Shown: positions 26,823-36,026 of the stretch, in pieces | How the letters are laid out: the number at the start of each line of letters is the position of its first letter | Numbering within the stretch: position 1 is the stretch's first letter | Assembly: GCF_001468065.1 (NCBI RefSeq) | Contig: NZ_LNYZ01000022.1 | Location: 1-40,671, forward strand | Direction of reading: 5' to 3' | From: Legionella steigerwaltii | GTDB lineage: Bacteria; Pseudomonadota; Gammaproteobacteria; Legionellales; Legionellaceae | Length of the DNA stretch: 40,671 nucleotides | Program-made: the position numbers and the translations under genes | Notes under the pieces: generated by a model | The model's input: the letters and a program-made list of their open reading frames with translations, nothing else | Database searches by the model: none | Told to the model about the DNA's origin: nothing

Positions 26823-27224
26823 ATGGCGTATAGAAAAATGTTAAAATCCAAAATTCATCGTGCTTGTGTCACTGAAGCCGATTTGGACTATGAAGGAAGC
26901 ATTACTATTTCTCCGGAGCTTCTTAAGGCAGCGAATATATTACCTTATGAAGCTGTCAATATATGGAACATTACTGCAGGTACTCGATTTGAGACTTATG
27001 CGATTACCGGTAAACCTGGCTCTACCGAAATCTGCGTTAATGGAGCAGCAGCACATCTGGTAACTCCTGGAGATTTGATCATTATCGCCTCTTTTACCCA
27101 AGTGATAGAAGAAGACTGTGCAAGCCTGGTTCCAACCGTGGTTTTTGTTGATCAGTTTAATCGTTTAAGGGAAATCAGACCCGAAAAAGTTGGTATTAAA
27201 AGCAAAGAACTTGCTGAAGCTTAA
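26823..27224 (+). CDS. panD: Aspartate 1-decarboxylase precursor (PanD)
   Basis: PanD makes beta-alanine from aspartate for pantothenate and coenzyme A synthesis. The chain cleaves itself to give a pyruvoyl group. The product is 133 residues; the cleavage site Gly-Ser is visible in LDYEGSITIS, with the preceding MLKSKIHRACVTEADLDYEG as in the family. NGAAAHLVTPGDLIIIASF is the other conserved stretch. ATG 26823 is preferred to 26802, as it leaves a family-like N-terminus; the ATG five codons on is also possible. It is not with panB or panC in this window; tatC follows after a repeat. Confidence 0.95.
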   Translation: MAYRKMLKSKIHRACVTEADLDYEGSITISPELLKAANILPYEAVNIWNITAGTRFETYAITGKPGSTEICVNGAAAHLVTPGDLIIIASFTQVIEEDCASLVPTVVFVDQFNRLREIRPEKVGIKSKELAEA

Positions 27225-27230
27225 AAATAA

Positions 27231-27343
27231 GGGTGAACCCTCATCCGCCCTAACGGGCACCTTCTCCCCGGTGGGGAGAAGGGAAGTTTTCTTGACTAAT
27301 TAAGAACCAAATCTTCTCTCCGACTGTGGGAGAAGGGAAATCC
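27231..27343. repeat. Interspersed palindromic repeat, family 2, copy 2
   Basis: It contains GCCCTAACGGGC, CTTCTCCCCGGTGGGGAGAAG and a third CTTCTCTCCGACTGTGGGAGAAG-like hairpin. The first two blocks match the reverse complement of 23482-23530. It lies between panD and tatC and may act as a transcription attenuator or terminator. Confidence 0.8.
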
Positions 27344-27402
27344 TTTAACTTAATAGCTGTAAGGGTGGTAGAATAACGCTCTAATTTTTACATAAAAAAC
27401 TC

Positions 27403-28092
27403 ATGCTAAATCATCTCTTAGAATTACGTCGTCGTGGATTACAGACCCTAATTTGGTTTGGCAGTTTATTTTTTATTTTCTTTTTTTGGGCAAATGATTT
27501 ATTCCATACCTTAGTTAGTCCGCTACTGCATACACTTTCAGCCCAAGAAGGCTTAATTGCTACTCAAGTAACATCCCCTGTATTTACCCCACTCAAACTC
27601 GCTGCAGATGCGGCAATGTTGCTGAGTGCTCCAATTGCTTTATTTCAATTTTGGCGATTTATCAGTCCCGGTCTGTATCAAAGAGAACAAACAACACTTC
27701 GTATTGCATTAATCTTCAGTCTCTTACTTTTTCTTGCTGGGGTTTTGTTTTGTTTTTATCTGGTCCTGCCCTTTATGTTTCATTTTTTTGCACACGCTAT
27801 GCCCAAAGGGGTGCGCTACATGCCTGATATGACCTATGCTTTGGATTTTATCACCAGAATGCTCTTGACCTTTGGATTTTGCTTTCAGGTGCCTTTGATT
27901 TGTTTTGTCTTGGTGCGTTTAAAAGTCATTGAGGTAATGACGCTCAAAAAAATCAGACCTTATGTCATTGTTGGCGCTTTTATTGTAGGCATGTTACTTA
28001 CTCCCCCCGATGTTTTTTCTCAAATCATGCTCGCTGTACCGCTCTGTTTGCTTTATGAAACAGGGATTATTCTTGCAATTTATTTCATTTAA
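27403..28092 (+). CDS. tatC: Sec-independent protein translocase TatC
   Basis: TatC is the multi-spanning core of the Tat translocase and binds twin-arginine signal peptides. The product is 229 residues (E. coli about 258), with six hydrophobic segments. Diagnostic parts are LLELRRRGLQ near the N-terminus, FWRFISPGLYQREQ after helix 2, the LPFMFHFF segment and the late LTPPDVFSQIMLAVPLCLLY. It is unlinked from tatA and tatB (4138-4550 in this window), as I recall for Legionella pneumophila. A family-2 palindromic repeat precedes it, and no co-transcribed partner follows. Confidence 0.95.
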   Translation: MLNHLLELRRRGLQTLIWFGSLFFIFFFWANDLFHTLVSPLLHTLSAQEGLIATQVTSPVFTPLKLAADAAMLLSAPIALFQFWRFISPGLYQREQTTLRIALIFSLLLFLAGVLFCFYLVLPFMFHFFAHAMPKGVRYMPDMTYALDFITRMLLTFGFCFQVPLICFVLVRLKVIEVMTLKKIRPYVIVGAFIVGMLLTPPDVFSQIMLAVPLCLLYETGIILAIYFI

Positions 28093-28158
28093 CCCATTTT
28101 TTGCATTTATTTTAAACAAATTTAGTGATTAATTAATGGCCAGACGAGAATTTTGTTT

Positions 28159-28164
28159 TATAAT
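28159..28164 (+). promoter_or_regulatory. Probable -10 box of the 28200 gene
   Basis: A perfect TATAAT stands 36 bases before the ATG of the coiled-coil gene. No good -35 box is seen 17 bases upstream (ATGGCC), so it would be a weak or activator-dependent promoter. It lies after the end of tatC, which suggests that the coiled-coil gene has its own transcript. Confidence 0.45.
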
Positions 28165-28199
28165 GTGCCCCTATTTTAACCATTGGGATGTAAGATAAG

Positions 28200-29831
28200 A
28201 TGATAGATAAACTTGAGTTAACCCGTCAATATCAAGAGAAACAAGAGCAAATTAGAGTACAAAGAGAAAAAATTGCTGCGCTGCAAAAAACCAAATTAGA
28301 AAAAGAAAAAAAAATAGAAGAGTATAACCAAAAAAATGCAACCATAATTACAACAGATATACCTCATACTCTTAAACAAGCCCAGCTACACGCCGGCCCA
28401 TCAAAACAATTAGATACTAAAAATAAAGAACTTGTTTTAGCATATATCGCAGCTCAATTTACTATTATAAGTGATGCTGAAAAGCAATATAAGGATGAAG
28501 CACATCCCGAGAAAACACAAAAATTATTAGATTTTCTATATAAAGTTCAAGCACATCTTGATCTAGGTTATAAAGCATATGGCAGTAAAGTACTTGCAAA
28601 ACTGGCAAATGAATCAGGTATCCTCAGCCACCAAGAGCCTGCAAATACAGGTTTTCAGTTGATGCTGGAAATTCTAGAGGAAGACAAATCAAATTATGTT
28701 CGCACTTGGGCAAGCACAGATTACGAAAACTTATCAAGAGTCGTCCCCAAAAAAATTGCAGACGCGGAATTCGCTCAAAGAGAAGATCAACGTTGTTTAG
28801 AGCCTCTCTCAGACGCCGCAAAAGCATTAGAAGAACTGAAAATCAAATTAAATTCCAATTACGATGAGCGAGATAAACTATCCACAGAAGTTACCCAACT
28901 TAGTGCGCAAATCAATGAAATAGATAGGGTTACAATTAAAGGACTTACAGATCAGGCAGCTGATATTAATCAACGAATTAAGGAAACAGAGCAAAGAGAA
29001 CAACAAGAATTAGAAAGACAGCAACAGTTAAAAAAACGTGAAGAGCTTGCCACTGAATTTAAACAAATGCTTTTCGCTTATCAAAGTGATCGTAATCAGC
29101 ATTATCATGCTAAGGATTTTTTCGATTCTAGAGATAAAGATAGTCGTGATAAATTCATTGATGATTTCGCTAATGATGAAAAGATGGGACTAAAGGCATA
29201 TATAGATTCCGGAAACAGTGACATCTTGCTGCAGAAAATTACTACTAAAATGGATGAGTTTCAAGGCGTCAAAATGCAAGCTACTCTTAGTAGGATTGCA
29301 CTTAAGCTGATGGAGGCAGATGCAAACCCTGAGAACGTAGAAAATCTTCCTGAAAAAGCGAAAGAGGTTCTTTTGGCTTTGCAACGCAAAAAAGGAAAAT
29401 GTGAAGCATATGCTCTGAAAATGCAAGGCTTATATGAAAAGATTAAAGGGATAGAGATTTATGCAGCAACCTTACCTGAGCCTGAAAAAGGGACAATAAA
29501 AAAGCTTACTGAGGATCTTGCAAAAGATGTGGATCAATTTGTTTATCAAAACAAAGCCGAGATTCCAGGAAAAGAGGCGTATCAAAAATTTGAAATGAAA
29601 GTTAAAGCAAGATTACACAGTCAAGATGATGTCATGAGCGAACACAAATCTTGGCCTGCGCGTATAGCCAATTTCTTGTTTAGCGTGGTTACACTAGGTA
29701 AATTGATTGTTTCAAAAGTTAGGACTGGCAGAGCAACCCCTTTCTTTGATAAAACTGCAGCACAAAAAGAAATCGAAGCTCCTGTTGATGCAGCCTTAGA
29801 AGACATCCGCAGCCTATTCGAGAATAACTAA
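28200..29831 (+). CDS. Coiled-coil protein, candidate Dot/Icm effector
   Basis: The product is 543 residues, highly charged. A coiled coil covers about 1-55 (QEKQEQIRVQREKIAALQKT) and another about 200-295. There is no signal peptide. The C-terminal region (from about 471) reads RLHSQDDVMSEHKSW, then a hydrophobic segment IANFLFSVVTLGKLIVS, then GRATPFFDKTAAQK and an acidic helical end. From memory, a LHS-DD-M--H--W, hydrophobic, GR--FF-KT--Q arrangement recurs at the end of several large Legionella effectors, which could make this a member of that group. Export and host role are inference. The ribosome site is weak. It has its own -10 box and is followed by a hairpin at 29857. Confidence 0.78.
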   Translation: MIDKLELTRQYQEKQEQIRVQREKIAALQKTKLEKEKKIEEYNQKNATIITTDIPHTLKQAQLHAGPSKQLDTKNKELVLAYIAAQFTIISDAEKQYKDEAHPEKTQKLLDFLYKVQAHLDLGYKAYGSKVLAKLANESGILSHQEPANTGFQLMLEILEEDKSNYVRTWASTDYENLSRVVPKKIADAEFAQREDQRCLEPLSDAAKALEELKIKLNSNYDERDKLSTEVTQLSAQINEIDRVTIKGLTDQAADINQRIKETEQREQQELERQQQLKKREELATEFKQMLFAYQSDRNQHYHAKDFFDSRDKDSRDKFIDDFANDEKMGLKAYIDSGNSDILLQKITTKMDEFQGVKMQATLSRIALKLMEADANPENVENLPEKAKEVLLALQRKKGKCEAYALKMQGLYEKIKGIEIYAATLPEPEKGTIKKLTEDLAKDVDQFVYQNKAEIPGKEAYQKFEMKVKARLHSQDDVMSEHKSWPARIANFLFSVVTLGKLIVSKVRTGRATPFFDKTAAQKEIEAPVDAALEDIRSLFENN

Positions 29832-29856
29832 AATAAAGATAGTCTACCCATGTCAT

Positions 29857-29880
29857 GTATCCCCGAGCAAACGGGGATAC
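29857..29880 (+). terminator. Hairpin after the coiled-coil gene
   Basis: A 9-bp perfect stem (GTATCCCCG with CGGGGATAC) and a six-base loop begin 25 bases after the stop codon. There is no T run, so it may be a processing or Rho-assisted end rather than a full intrinsic terminator. Confidence 0.5.
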
Positions 29881-30028
29881 ACCCATACTAATTTAGAAAT
29901 AAATTCCCATTTTCGTGGGATGTTCCACCATACCAACAATACATTCTTGTGCAGCTAAAATTATTATAATAATAGAAAGAAGTCTTTTATATTTGTATTA
30001 TTCAGCTTAATTTTTTTATTGCGATAAA

Positions 30029-30991
30029 ATGAACATGTCCGATGAACTAAGACTGGCAGCACACTTACAAGCACAAGAATTATTTCGTCAAAATATTCCT
30101 TCTCGTTTTCATGAAATCAATCAACAATATGCTAAATCAGAACCTAAACTGAAAGAAGAGTTAAAAAAAATAGTCCTTAAAAAACTGAATAAAACTAAAA
30201 AATTAGCGCTTATTTTAGTCGACATACAAAATGACTTTGTACTTCAAGGTTTTGCCTTATATGCCCCTGGTGGGGAAAACACATTGTTTCGTAATATGGC
30301 ATTACTTGATGCGCTTGTCGAACTGATTACAAATCACCCCGAGCTTTGTCGTCAAATCGAGATAATTACCACTCAAGATGCACATGTCTTCCAACGCGCT
30401 CCGGATAACCTCGATGCACAAATAATGATGCAAAGTTATGGGAAAATACATACGCAAAAATCTCTAAACATCGAACACAATGAATTGCAACAATTTAATC
30501 CAGAAAAGGGACAATATGGATTACATTGTCTTAACGGCACCATTGGTGCAGCTATTTCACAACCCATCGAGGAGCGCCTGAAGAGCTTGGAAGAAAAAAT
30601 CCCAATCTACCGCTTTGCTAAAATCAATTTCTCTGCTCCTGAAGCAGGAATGAAACTTAAAAAGGGAATTGATTTAAGTAATCCCCGCTTTTTCAATGCA
30701 GCACATCATATTTATGATGAACCTGCTCTGTCTTTTCTCAATTTTTTCCAAAATCAAGCGTACAGCGAACTGATGATTACTGGAATTTGTGGAAATATAT
30801 GCGTACAACAAGCAGCGGAAGGTTTAGTAAAGGCAGGAGAAAGAGTATGCGTACTTGATCCCTGTGTCCATTATCTGATTATTCCAGGCATGAATTCATA
30901 TAATGAAGTATGGACAACAGTTCAGCACGCTTATTCTGCAAAAGGAATAAACTTGATTGAGCTAGACCAATTTCGCTCAAATCCTGAATAA
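30029..30991 (+). CDS. Isochorismatase-fold cysteine hydrolase, nicotinamidase-like
   Basis: The product is 320 residues. The isochorismatase fold is evident: a catalytic Asp in ILVDIQNDF (D65), TTQDAH (about 114-119), where nicotinamidases hold a metal, YGLHCLNGTIGAAI (about 163-176), resembling their HC-xGT-GA motif, and the nucleophile Cys in GICGNICVQQAAEG (C258). Those features favour a nicotinamidase-like amidase, which would feed NAD salvage, over an isochorismatase. The N-terminal 55 residues are an added charged helical segment not usual in the family, and the chain is longer than the common 180-220. The ribosome site is poor, so the start could be the ATG two codons on. Confidence 0.8.
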   Translation: MNMSDELRLAAHLQAQELFRQNIPSRFHEINQQYAKSEPKLKEELKKIVLKKLNKTKKLALILVDIQNDFVLQGFALYAPGGENTLFRNMALLDALVELITNHPELCRQIEIITTQDAHVFQRAPDNLDAQIMMQSYGKIHTQKSLNIEHNELQQFNPEKGQYGLHCLNGTIGAAISQPIEERLKSLEEKIPIYRFAKINFSAPEAGMKLKKGIDLSNPRFFNAAHHIYDEPALSFLNFFQNQAYSELMITGICGNICVQQAAEGLVKAGERVCVLDPCVHYLIIPGMNSYNEVWTTVQHAYSAKGINLIELDQFRSNPE

Positions 30992-31162
30992 ACAAAAACT
31001 GATAATAGCCCAGAAAATCAAGCAAATAAGTGATTAATACCTACACGGAAACTTGATATGAACTATGAGGTAGTACTTACTGCATCAACAGTTTCCCATA
31101 ACCTTCAAGCTTATTTTATTTCTACCGATATATTATTCAAGATGCTCAACAAAGAGGCTCGT

Positions 31163-31474
31163 ATGAATAAAATTGCACGATTCAACATCGGGGATTTAGT
31201 GATTCATAGACACAGCCGCTACAGAGCGATTGTAGTGGATGTTGATCCTTTGTTTCAGGCTTCGGGACGTTATAATCCGCAAGCACATAAACGCGAATTT
31301 GCGACACGAAATCCTTGGTATCGCTTATTGGTTGATGACAGTAGCCAAATCACTTATGTGGAAGAATGCATGCTGATTGCGGACACAAGCCAAATGCCCA
31401 TTAACAATCCGAATATCGGATTTTATTTAAAAGAAAATGGGGGACATTATAGTAATGCAAGTCCTTCACATTAG
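31163..31474 (+). CDS. hspQ: Heat-shock protein HspQ (YccV-like domain)
   Basis: HspQ is a small protein known in E. coli as a heat-shock factor and a Lon specificity enhancer. The product is 103 residues from ATG 31163, chosen for AGAGG five bases upstream; the frame is open to ATG 31058, but that part has no family likeness. The conserved pattern is FNIGDLVIHRHSRYRAIVVDV, then DPLF, NPWYRLLVDD and YVEECML, matching HspQ in order and spacing. It is a single gene ending before a palindromic repeat that separates it from the convergent 31591 gene. Confidence 0.9.
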   Translation: MNKIARFNIGDLVIHRHSRYRAIVVDVDPLFQASGRYNPQAHKREFATRNPWYRLLVDDSSQITYVEECMLIADTSQMPINNPNIGFYLKENGGHYSNASPSH

Positions 31475-31506
31475 ATGCAATTTGTAGTCGGGTGTATTGT
31501 AGTTTG

Positions 31507-31585
31507 GTAGCCTGGGTGCAGCGAAGCGGAACCCGGGATCAATAATGCTGTATTCCCGGGTTCCGCTTCGCTGCACCCAGGCTAC
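31507..31585. repeat. Long palindromic repeat (REP-like), copy 3
   Basis: Perfect 32-base arms start GTAGCCTGGGTGCAGCGAAG and carry a 15-base loop. Compared with copies 1 and 2, GCGCAG is replaced by GCGAAG in one arm and by the matching CTTCGC in the other. It lies between two convergent genes. Confidence 0.93.
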
Positions 31586-31590
31586 GTGTA

Positions 31591-31785
31591 TTACGTATTC
31601 CTTAAAATTAAAATTAATAGTGCAATAAAACCAATCAAAATAAGCGCCAAAACACCCATAGTAAAAAAACTTTTATTTAAATTTTCTTTACTAAATTGTT
31701 CAGGACTGCCTTTTATCGCGCGGTATAAAATGAAAAGAATCAATCCGGCACCAATAAGACCTAGAATTTGGTACAAAGTCTCCAT
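31591..31785 (-). CDS. Small two-helix membrane protein
   Basis: The product is 64 residues, with two hydrophobic segments (LYQILGLIGAGLILFILYRA and FFTMGVLALILIGFIALLILIL) joined by a short polar loop (KGSPEQFSKENLNK). ATG 31785 has AAGGAAG upstream. It resembles the DUF2970-type or respiratory small subunits only in general shape; I do not recognise the family. The start lies 11 bases after the fre stop, so it is probably the last gene of the ubiD-fre operon. Confidence 0.72.
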   Translation of the reverse strand: METLYQILGLIGAGLILFILYRAIKGSPEQFSKENLNKSFFTMGVLALILIGFIALLILILRNT

Positions 31786-31796
31786 AAAATACTTCC

Positions 31797-32492
31797 TTAT
31801 TTTGCTTCAAAACTAAATGCATCTGAAAATAAATAAGCCGGTGAAACACCACTCTTTACTAATGCATCACGTGTGCTGTACACCATATCAAAAGGACCAC
31901 TAATCACTATTTGCCATTCGCCGAGATCATGTGGATGCTTGGCAAGTACAAAAGAAGCAAGAGGCACGCTATTATCTTCTGATACCGAAGAAAAATAGTT
32001 AAAACGACTCACATGAGCTTGCCAACTCATTACCTTTTCATCCATGTATAAATCATTCTGCAAGCGCGCACCCCAAAATAATTCAAAAGGACGAGTATCT
32101 GATGTCGATAATAAGTGCTCAATCATAGCTTTTACTGGCGCAAACCCCGTTCCACCAGCGATAAACAATATAGGACGTTGAGGATGCAAATGCTCAATGG
32201 AGCACGTACCAAAAGGCACACGAATACGCACCGCCCCATACTCTTTAATATGAGCAAATAATCGCTGATTGTAGGGGTTATCTAAACTATGGCGTATATG
32301 AAGTTCATATTTATGTGATCCTAAGGGCGCATTAGCAATAGAATAGCTAAAAGCTTCTTCATTAAAAAGAATTTGTAAGTATTGTCCTGCTTGATAATCA
32401 ACGTACTTCTCTGGTGTTAAAACCAAACGCATAATGGTGTCTGTCAACGGTGAAATATCTTCTACAAGTGCTTTGATTGTTTTTTCCTTCAT
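31797..32492 (-). CDS. fre: NAD(P)H-flavin reductase (Fre/LuxG-like)
   Basis: The product is 231 residues, the size of Fre. The flavin-binding part reads [18 protein letters not shown] and [12 protein letters not shown], and the nicotinamide part [21 protein letters not shown]. No iron-sulfur domain is attached. It reduces free flavin with NAD(P)H. Adjacency to ubiD, with a 4-base overlap (ATGA), is the same as in E. coli. UbiD needs a prenylated FMN made by UbiX from reduced FMN, so a flavin reductase next to ubiD makes metabolic sense, though that link is inference. Confidence 0.9.
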   Translation of the reverse strand: MKEKTIKALVEDISPLTDTIMRLVLTPEKYVDYQAGQYLQILFNEEAFSYSIANAPLGSHKYELHIRHSLDNPYNQRLFAHIKEYGAVRIRVPFGTCSIEHLHPQRPILFIAGGTGFAPVKAMIEHLLSTSDTRPFELFWGARLQNDLYMDEKVMSWQAHVSRFNYFSSVSEDNSVPLASFVLAKHPHDLGEWQIVISGPFDMVYSTRDALVKSGVSPAYLFSDAFSFEAK

Positions 32493-33958
32493 TCATCTAA
32501 CCCCAAAGAAGACCAATAACCATTGACCTTTTTTAAGATCTCTTCATCCATCACAATAGGCTCACCCCATTCTCTTTGTGTCTCTCCCGGCCATTTACTT
32601 GTTGCATCCATTCCTATTTTTGAGCCTAAACCCGAAACGGGTGAAGCAAAATCCAGATAATCAATTGGGGTATTTTCCATCATTACTGTATCTCGTGCAG
32701 GATCCATGCGTGTCGTCATTGCCCAAATCACATCCTGCCAATTGCGTGCATCAATGTCATCATCACAAACAATGACAAATTTGGTGTACATGAACTGTCT
32801 TAGAAATGACCACACTGCCATCATAATTCGTTTTGCATGTCCAGGATACTGCTTCTTCATTGTAACTACTGCTAAACGATAAGAGCATCCTTCCGGTGGT
32901 AAATAGAAATCAACAATCTCTGGAAACTGTTTCTGCAACAAAGGAATAAACACTTCATTTAATGCAACACCTAGAATAGCGGGCTCATCAGGTGGTCGAC
33001 CCGTATAGGTGCTGTGATAAATGGGATCATCTCGGTGCGTCATGCGTTCTACAGTAAACACAGGGAAAGATTGTACTTCATTGTAATAACCGGTGTGATC
33101 TCCATAAGGTCCTTCAGGAGCCTCAACTCCAGGTTCTAAATAACCTTCCAAAATAATTTCTGCACTCGCCGGGACATGCAACTCATTTCCAATGCACTTT
33201 GTTAAACGGGTGCGTTGACCGCGCAATAATCCAGCAAAAGCATATTCAGACAAAGTATCGGGAACTGGTGTTACGGCCGCAAGTATTGTTGCAGGGTCGG
33301 CTCCAAGCGTCACAGCAATAGGAAAACGCTCGCCTGGATAGGCTTTTTGCCAAGCTTGATAATCCAACGCACCTCCGCGATGGGATAACCAACGCATAAT
33401 CAATTGATTTTTGCTCAACAATTGCTGTCGGTATATTCCCATATTTTCACGGGTTTGATGAGGCCCTTTGGTAGTTACGAGCCCCCAGGTTATTAATGGA
33501 GCAGCATCTTTAGGCCAGCAGGTTTGAATGGGTAACAAAGTCAGATCGACCTCATCTTTTTCCCAAACCTGATTTTGACATTCTGCACCACTGACATATT
33601 TTGGTGCCATGTTTAATGCTTGCTTTAACAAAGGGAGCTTATTAAAAGCATCCTTAAATCCTTTGGGAGGATCAGGTTCCTTTAAAGCAGCCAATAATTT
33701 GCCGACTTCCCGCAATGCGCTAATGCTGTCTTCACCCATTCCCATGGCTACACGTTCAACGGTACCAAATAAATTGGTTAAAACAGGCATGCGGTGGTTT
33801 GGAGTATTGGTAAAAAGAAGCGCTGGGCCACCGGAACGCAATACGCGATCACTTACTGCCGTCATTTCAAGATAGGGTGATACAGGATAGGTGATGCGTT
33901 TCAATAAATCACGTGATTCGAGTTGTGCAATAAAATCTCTTAAATCAGAGTATTTCAT
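32489..33958 (-). CDS. ubiD: 3-octaprenyl-4-hydroxybenzoate carboxy-lyase UbiD
   Basis: UbiD removes the carboxyl group from polyprenyl-4-hydroxybenzoate in ubiquinone synthesis, using prenylated FMN. The product is 489 residues and follows the E. coli protein almost throughout: [24 protein letters not shown]-like [51 protein letters not shown], with the catalytic Glu region intact, and [20 protein letters not shown] near the end. It is a key step of the pathway that also uses UbiE, UbiJ and UbiB at 1123-4136, but lies in a separate operon with fre. A palindromic repeat separates it from rho. Confidence 0.97.
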   Translation of the reverse strand: MKYSDLRDFIAQLESRDLLKRITYPVSPYLEMTAVSDRVLRSGGPALLFTNTPNHRMPVLTNLFGTVERVAMGMGEDSISALREVGKLLAALKEPDPPKGFKDAFNKLPLLKQALNMAPKYVSGAECQNQVWEKDEVDLTLLPIQTCWPKDAAPLITWGLVTTKGPHQTRENMGIYRQQLLSKNQLIMRWLSHRGGALDYQAWQKAYPGERFPIAVTLGADPATILAAVTPVPDTLSEYAFAGLLRGQRTRLTKCIGNELHVPASAEIILEGYLEPGVEAPEGPYGDHTGYYNEVQSFPVFTVERMTHRDDPIYHSTYTGRPPDEPAILGVALNEVFIPLLQKQFPEIVDFYLPPEGCSYRLAVVTMKKQYPGHAKRIMMAVWSFLRQFMYTKFVIVCDDDIDARNWQDVIWAMTTRMDPARDTVMMENTPIDYLDFASPVSGLGSKIGMDATSKWPGETQREWGEPIVMDEEILKKVNGYWSSLGLDE

Positions 33959-33975
33959 TAATAAAATCCCCTAGA

Positions 33976-34037
33976 GTAGCCTGGGTGAAACGAAGTGAAA
34001 CCCGGGGTTCGGCCCTTTGGGCCTTCACCCAGGCTAC
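33976..34037. repeat. Variant short palindromic repeat related to the REP family
   Basis: The outer arms GTAGCCTGGGTGAA and TTCACCCAGGCTAC pair perfectly over 14 bases and match the outer arms of the REP-like copies. The inside is different: GAAACGAAGTGAAACCCGGG and a separate GGCCCTTTGGGCC hairpin. It lies just after the rho stop and before ubiD and may help end the rho transcript. Confidence 0.85.
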
Positions 34038-34051
34038 ATTTTATACAGGTA

Positions 34052-35314
34052 TTACTCTTGACGTTTCATTGCATCAAAGAATTCAGCATTGGTTTTATGA
34101 TTCTTCATGCGTTCAAGTAAGAACTCAATTGCATCACATTCATCCATAGATTGCAGGATTTTGCGCAATATCCAAGTACGTTGTAGATCTTCTGGACTTA
34201 ATAACAAATCTTCACGACGTGTACCTGAACGGTTGATATTAATTGCAGGGAAAACGCGACGCTCAGAAATATTACGACTCAAATGGATTTCCATATTACC
34301 GGTTCCTTTGAATTCTTCGTAAATCACTTCATCCATTTTAGAACCTGTGTCTACCAGTGCCGTAGCAATAATAGTTAAACTACCACCTTCTTCTATATTA
34401 CGTGCAGCCCCATATAAACGCTTAGGTCTTTGCAACGCATTGGCATCAACCCCCCCAGTCAGTACTTTACCAGATGAAGGAATCACGGTGTTATAAGCTC
34501 GAGCCAGGCGAGTAATTGAGTCAAGCAAAATCACCACATCACGCTTGTGTTCAACCAAGCGTTTGGCTTTTTCAATAACCATTTCGGCAACTTGAACATG
34601 GCGGTTAGCAGGTTCATCAAAGGTACTGGCAACCACTTCACCTTTTACAGAGCGTTGCATTTCAGTTACTTCTTCAGGACGCTCATCGATTAATAGGACA
34701 ATGAGGTAACATTCAGGATAATTTTTTTCTATAGAACGTGCGATGTTTTGCAGCATTAATGTTTTACCTGCTTTAGGTGGAGAAACAATCAAACCGCGTT
34801 GTCCTCGACCAAAAGGAGCACATAAATCAACAACTCGAGCCGTCAAATCTTCCGTACTGCCATTTCCTTGCTCCATAACCAAACGCTCTGTAGCGAATAA
34901 AGGAGTAAGGTTTTCAAATAAAATTTTTCGTTTGGCACTATCAGGTGAATCATAATTGATTTCATCAACTTTCAACAAAGCAAAATAACGTTCGCTGTCT
35001 TTGGGAGGACGAATTTTACCTGAAATCGTATCGCCAGAACGCAAACCAAAACGTCTGATTTGGCTGGGTGATACATAAATATCATCAGGGCCTGCCAAAT
35101 AAGAGCCATCGGCAGAACGCAAGAAACCAAAACCATCAGTCAGGACTTCTAAAACCCCATCACCGTGGATGTCTTCACCTTTTAAGGCGTGCGCCTTAAG
35201 AATGGCAAAAATAATTTCTTGTTTGCGCATACGGGAAGGATTTTCGACACCAATCTCTTGTGCGATATTAAAGAGATCGGCAATAGGCAATTGCTTAAGT
35301 TCACTAAGATTCAT
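34052..35314 (-). CDS. rho: Transcription termination factor Rho
   Basis: Rho is the hexameric RNA-DNA helicase that ends transcription at many sites. The product is 420 residues from ATG 35314 ([17 protein letters not shown], as in E. coli), with GAGAAGT upstream. Parts in order: N-terminal helical domain, the RNA-binding cold-shock-like domain ([20 protein letters not shown]), Walker [16 protein letters not shown] ([13 protein letters not shown]), [17 protein letters not shown] with the catalytic Glu, the Q-loop region and the R-loop near [15 protein letters not shown]. Nothing unusual. A long leader of about 170 bases with an 11-bp inverted repeat lies between trxA and rho. Confidence 0.98.
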   Translation of the reverse strand: MNLSELKQLPIADLFNIAQEIGVENPSRMRKQEIIFAILKAHALKGEDIHGDGVLEVLTDGFGFLRSADGSYLAGPDDIYVSPSQIRRFGLRSGDTISGKIRPPKDSERYFALLKVDEINYDSPDSAKRKILFENLTPLFATERLVMEQGNGSTEDLTARVVDLCAPFGRGQRGLIVSPPKAGKTLMLQNIARSIEKNYPECYLIVLLIDERPEEVTEMQRSVKGEVVASTFDEPANRHVQVAEMVIEKAKRLVEHKRDVVILLDSITRLARAYNTVIPSSGKVLTGGVDANALQRPKRLYGAARNIEEGGSLTIIATALVDTGSKMDEVIYEEFKGTGNMEIHLSRNISERRVFPAININRSGTRREDLLLSPEDLQRTWILRKILQSMDECDAIEFLLERMKNHKTNAEFFDAMKRQE

Positions 35315-35400
35315 ACTTCTCACTTGATTGGTTGATTAATTTCGAATTGGGTATCCGGGAAAAATATTATTCAAGAATAGCAGCTAAGGATTCTGCTGCC

Positions 35401-35429
35401 TATGTGATATATTTATATTATATCACATA
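35401..35429. repeat. Perfect 11-bp AT-rich inverted repeat in the rho leader
   Basis: TATGTGATATA (35401-35411) and its exact complement (35419-35429) flank seven bases (TTTATAT). It lies 87 bases upstream of rho and 64 after trxA. It could be an operator or an RNA hairpin; no T run follows on either strand. The TGTGA and TCACA halves are too far apart for a CRP site. Confidence 0.6.
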
Positions 35430-35492
35430 TTGCAACAGGCTATCACAGCTTTACTAAAAGATACAACATTTTTTATTTAGAAAAATAAAAAA

Positions 35493-35819
35493 TTAAACGT
35501 GGCTCTCAACAAAAGCACTTAATTGAGATTTTGAAAGCAAACCCATTTTAACTGCTTCTACCTGACCATTTTTAAATAAAATCAATGTAGGAATACTCAT
35601 CACACCAAACTTTGCAGGAGTTTGTGGATGCTCATCAATATTAATTTTGGCAAAAGTTACTTGCTCACCATGAGTAGCAGCTACTTCTTCCAATATAGGT
35701 GTCAATGCACGACATGGACCACACCACTCAGCCCAAAAATCAACTAGAACAGGTTTATTTGCCTGGATTACATCCTGTTCAAAACTTGCATCGGATATCG
35801 TTTTAATAAGATCACTCAT
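35493..35819 (-). CDS. trxA: Thioredoxin 1
   Basis: The product is 108 residues, the size of thioredoxin. The redox site is WAEWCGPCRAL (about 28-38). The cis-Pro is in MSIPTLILFKNG, and the start reads MSDLIKTISDASFEQDVIQA. It reduces disulfides in the cytoplasm and would recycle MsrBA, also encoded in this window. ATG 35819 has AGAGG 8 bases upstream. It lies upstream of rho on the same strand, the trxA-rho order known from E. coli. The long gap suggests a promoter for rho of its own. Confidence 0.97.
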   Translation of the reverse strand: MSDLIKTISDASFEQDVIQANKPVLVDFWAEWCGPCRALTPILEEVAATHGEQVTFAKINIDEHPQTPAKFGVMSIPTLILFKNGQVEAVKMGLLSKSQLSAFVESHV

Positions 35820-36026
35820 GAGTTAACCTCTGTTGTTTAAAATTAGTTAGTCGCCAAACTCAGTATCAAGGAATAGATGTATTTGGCATAGCATGAATGA
35901 AAAATCTTCGGAAATTATCTACTTCATCTTATAAAGGCTTTTCAAAAAGACTTTTCATTCGACCTGTACTCAAAATCCATTATGCTTCTAGATTTTCGCA
36001 TTGAGAGAGACTGACTACAAGTACTA

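Noticed and set aside
35401..35429. Possible CRP site (TGTGA and TCACA)
   Set aside because: The halves are 15 bases apart instead of 6.
35468..35493. AT-only inverted repeat at the trxA stop as an intrinsic terminator
   Set aside because: The stem has no G:C pairs and runs into the stop codon; it would be too weak to call.
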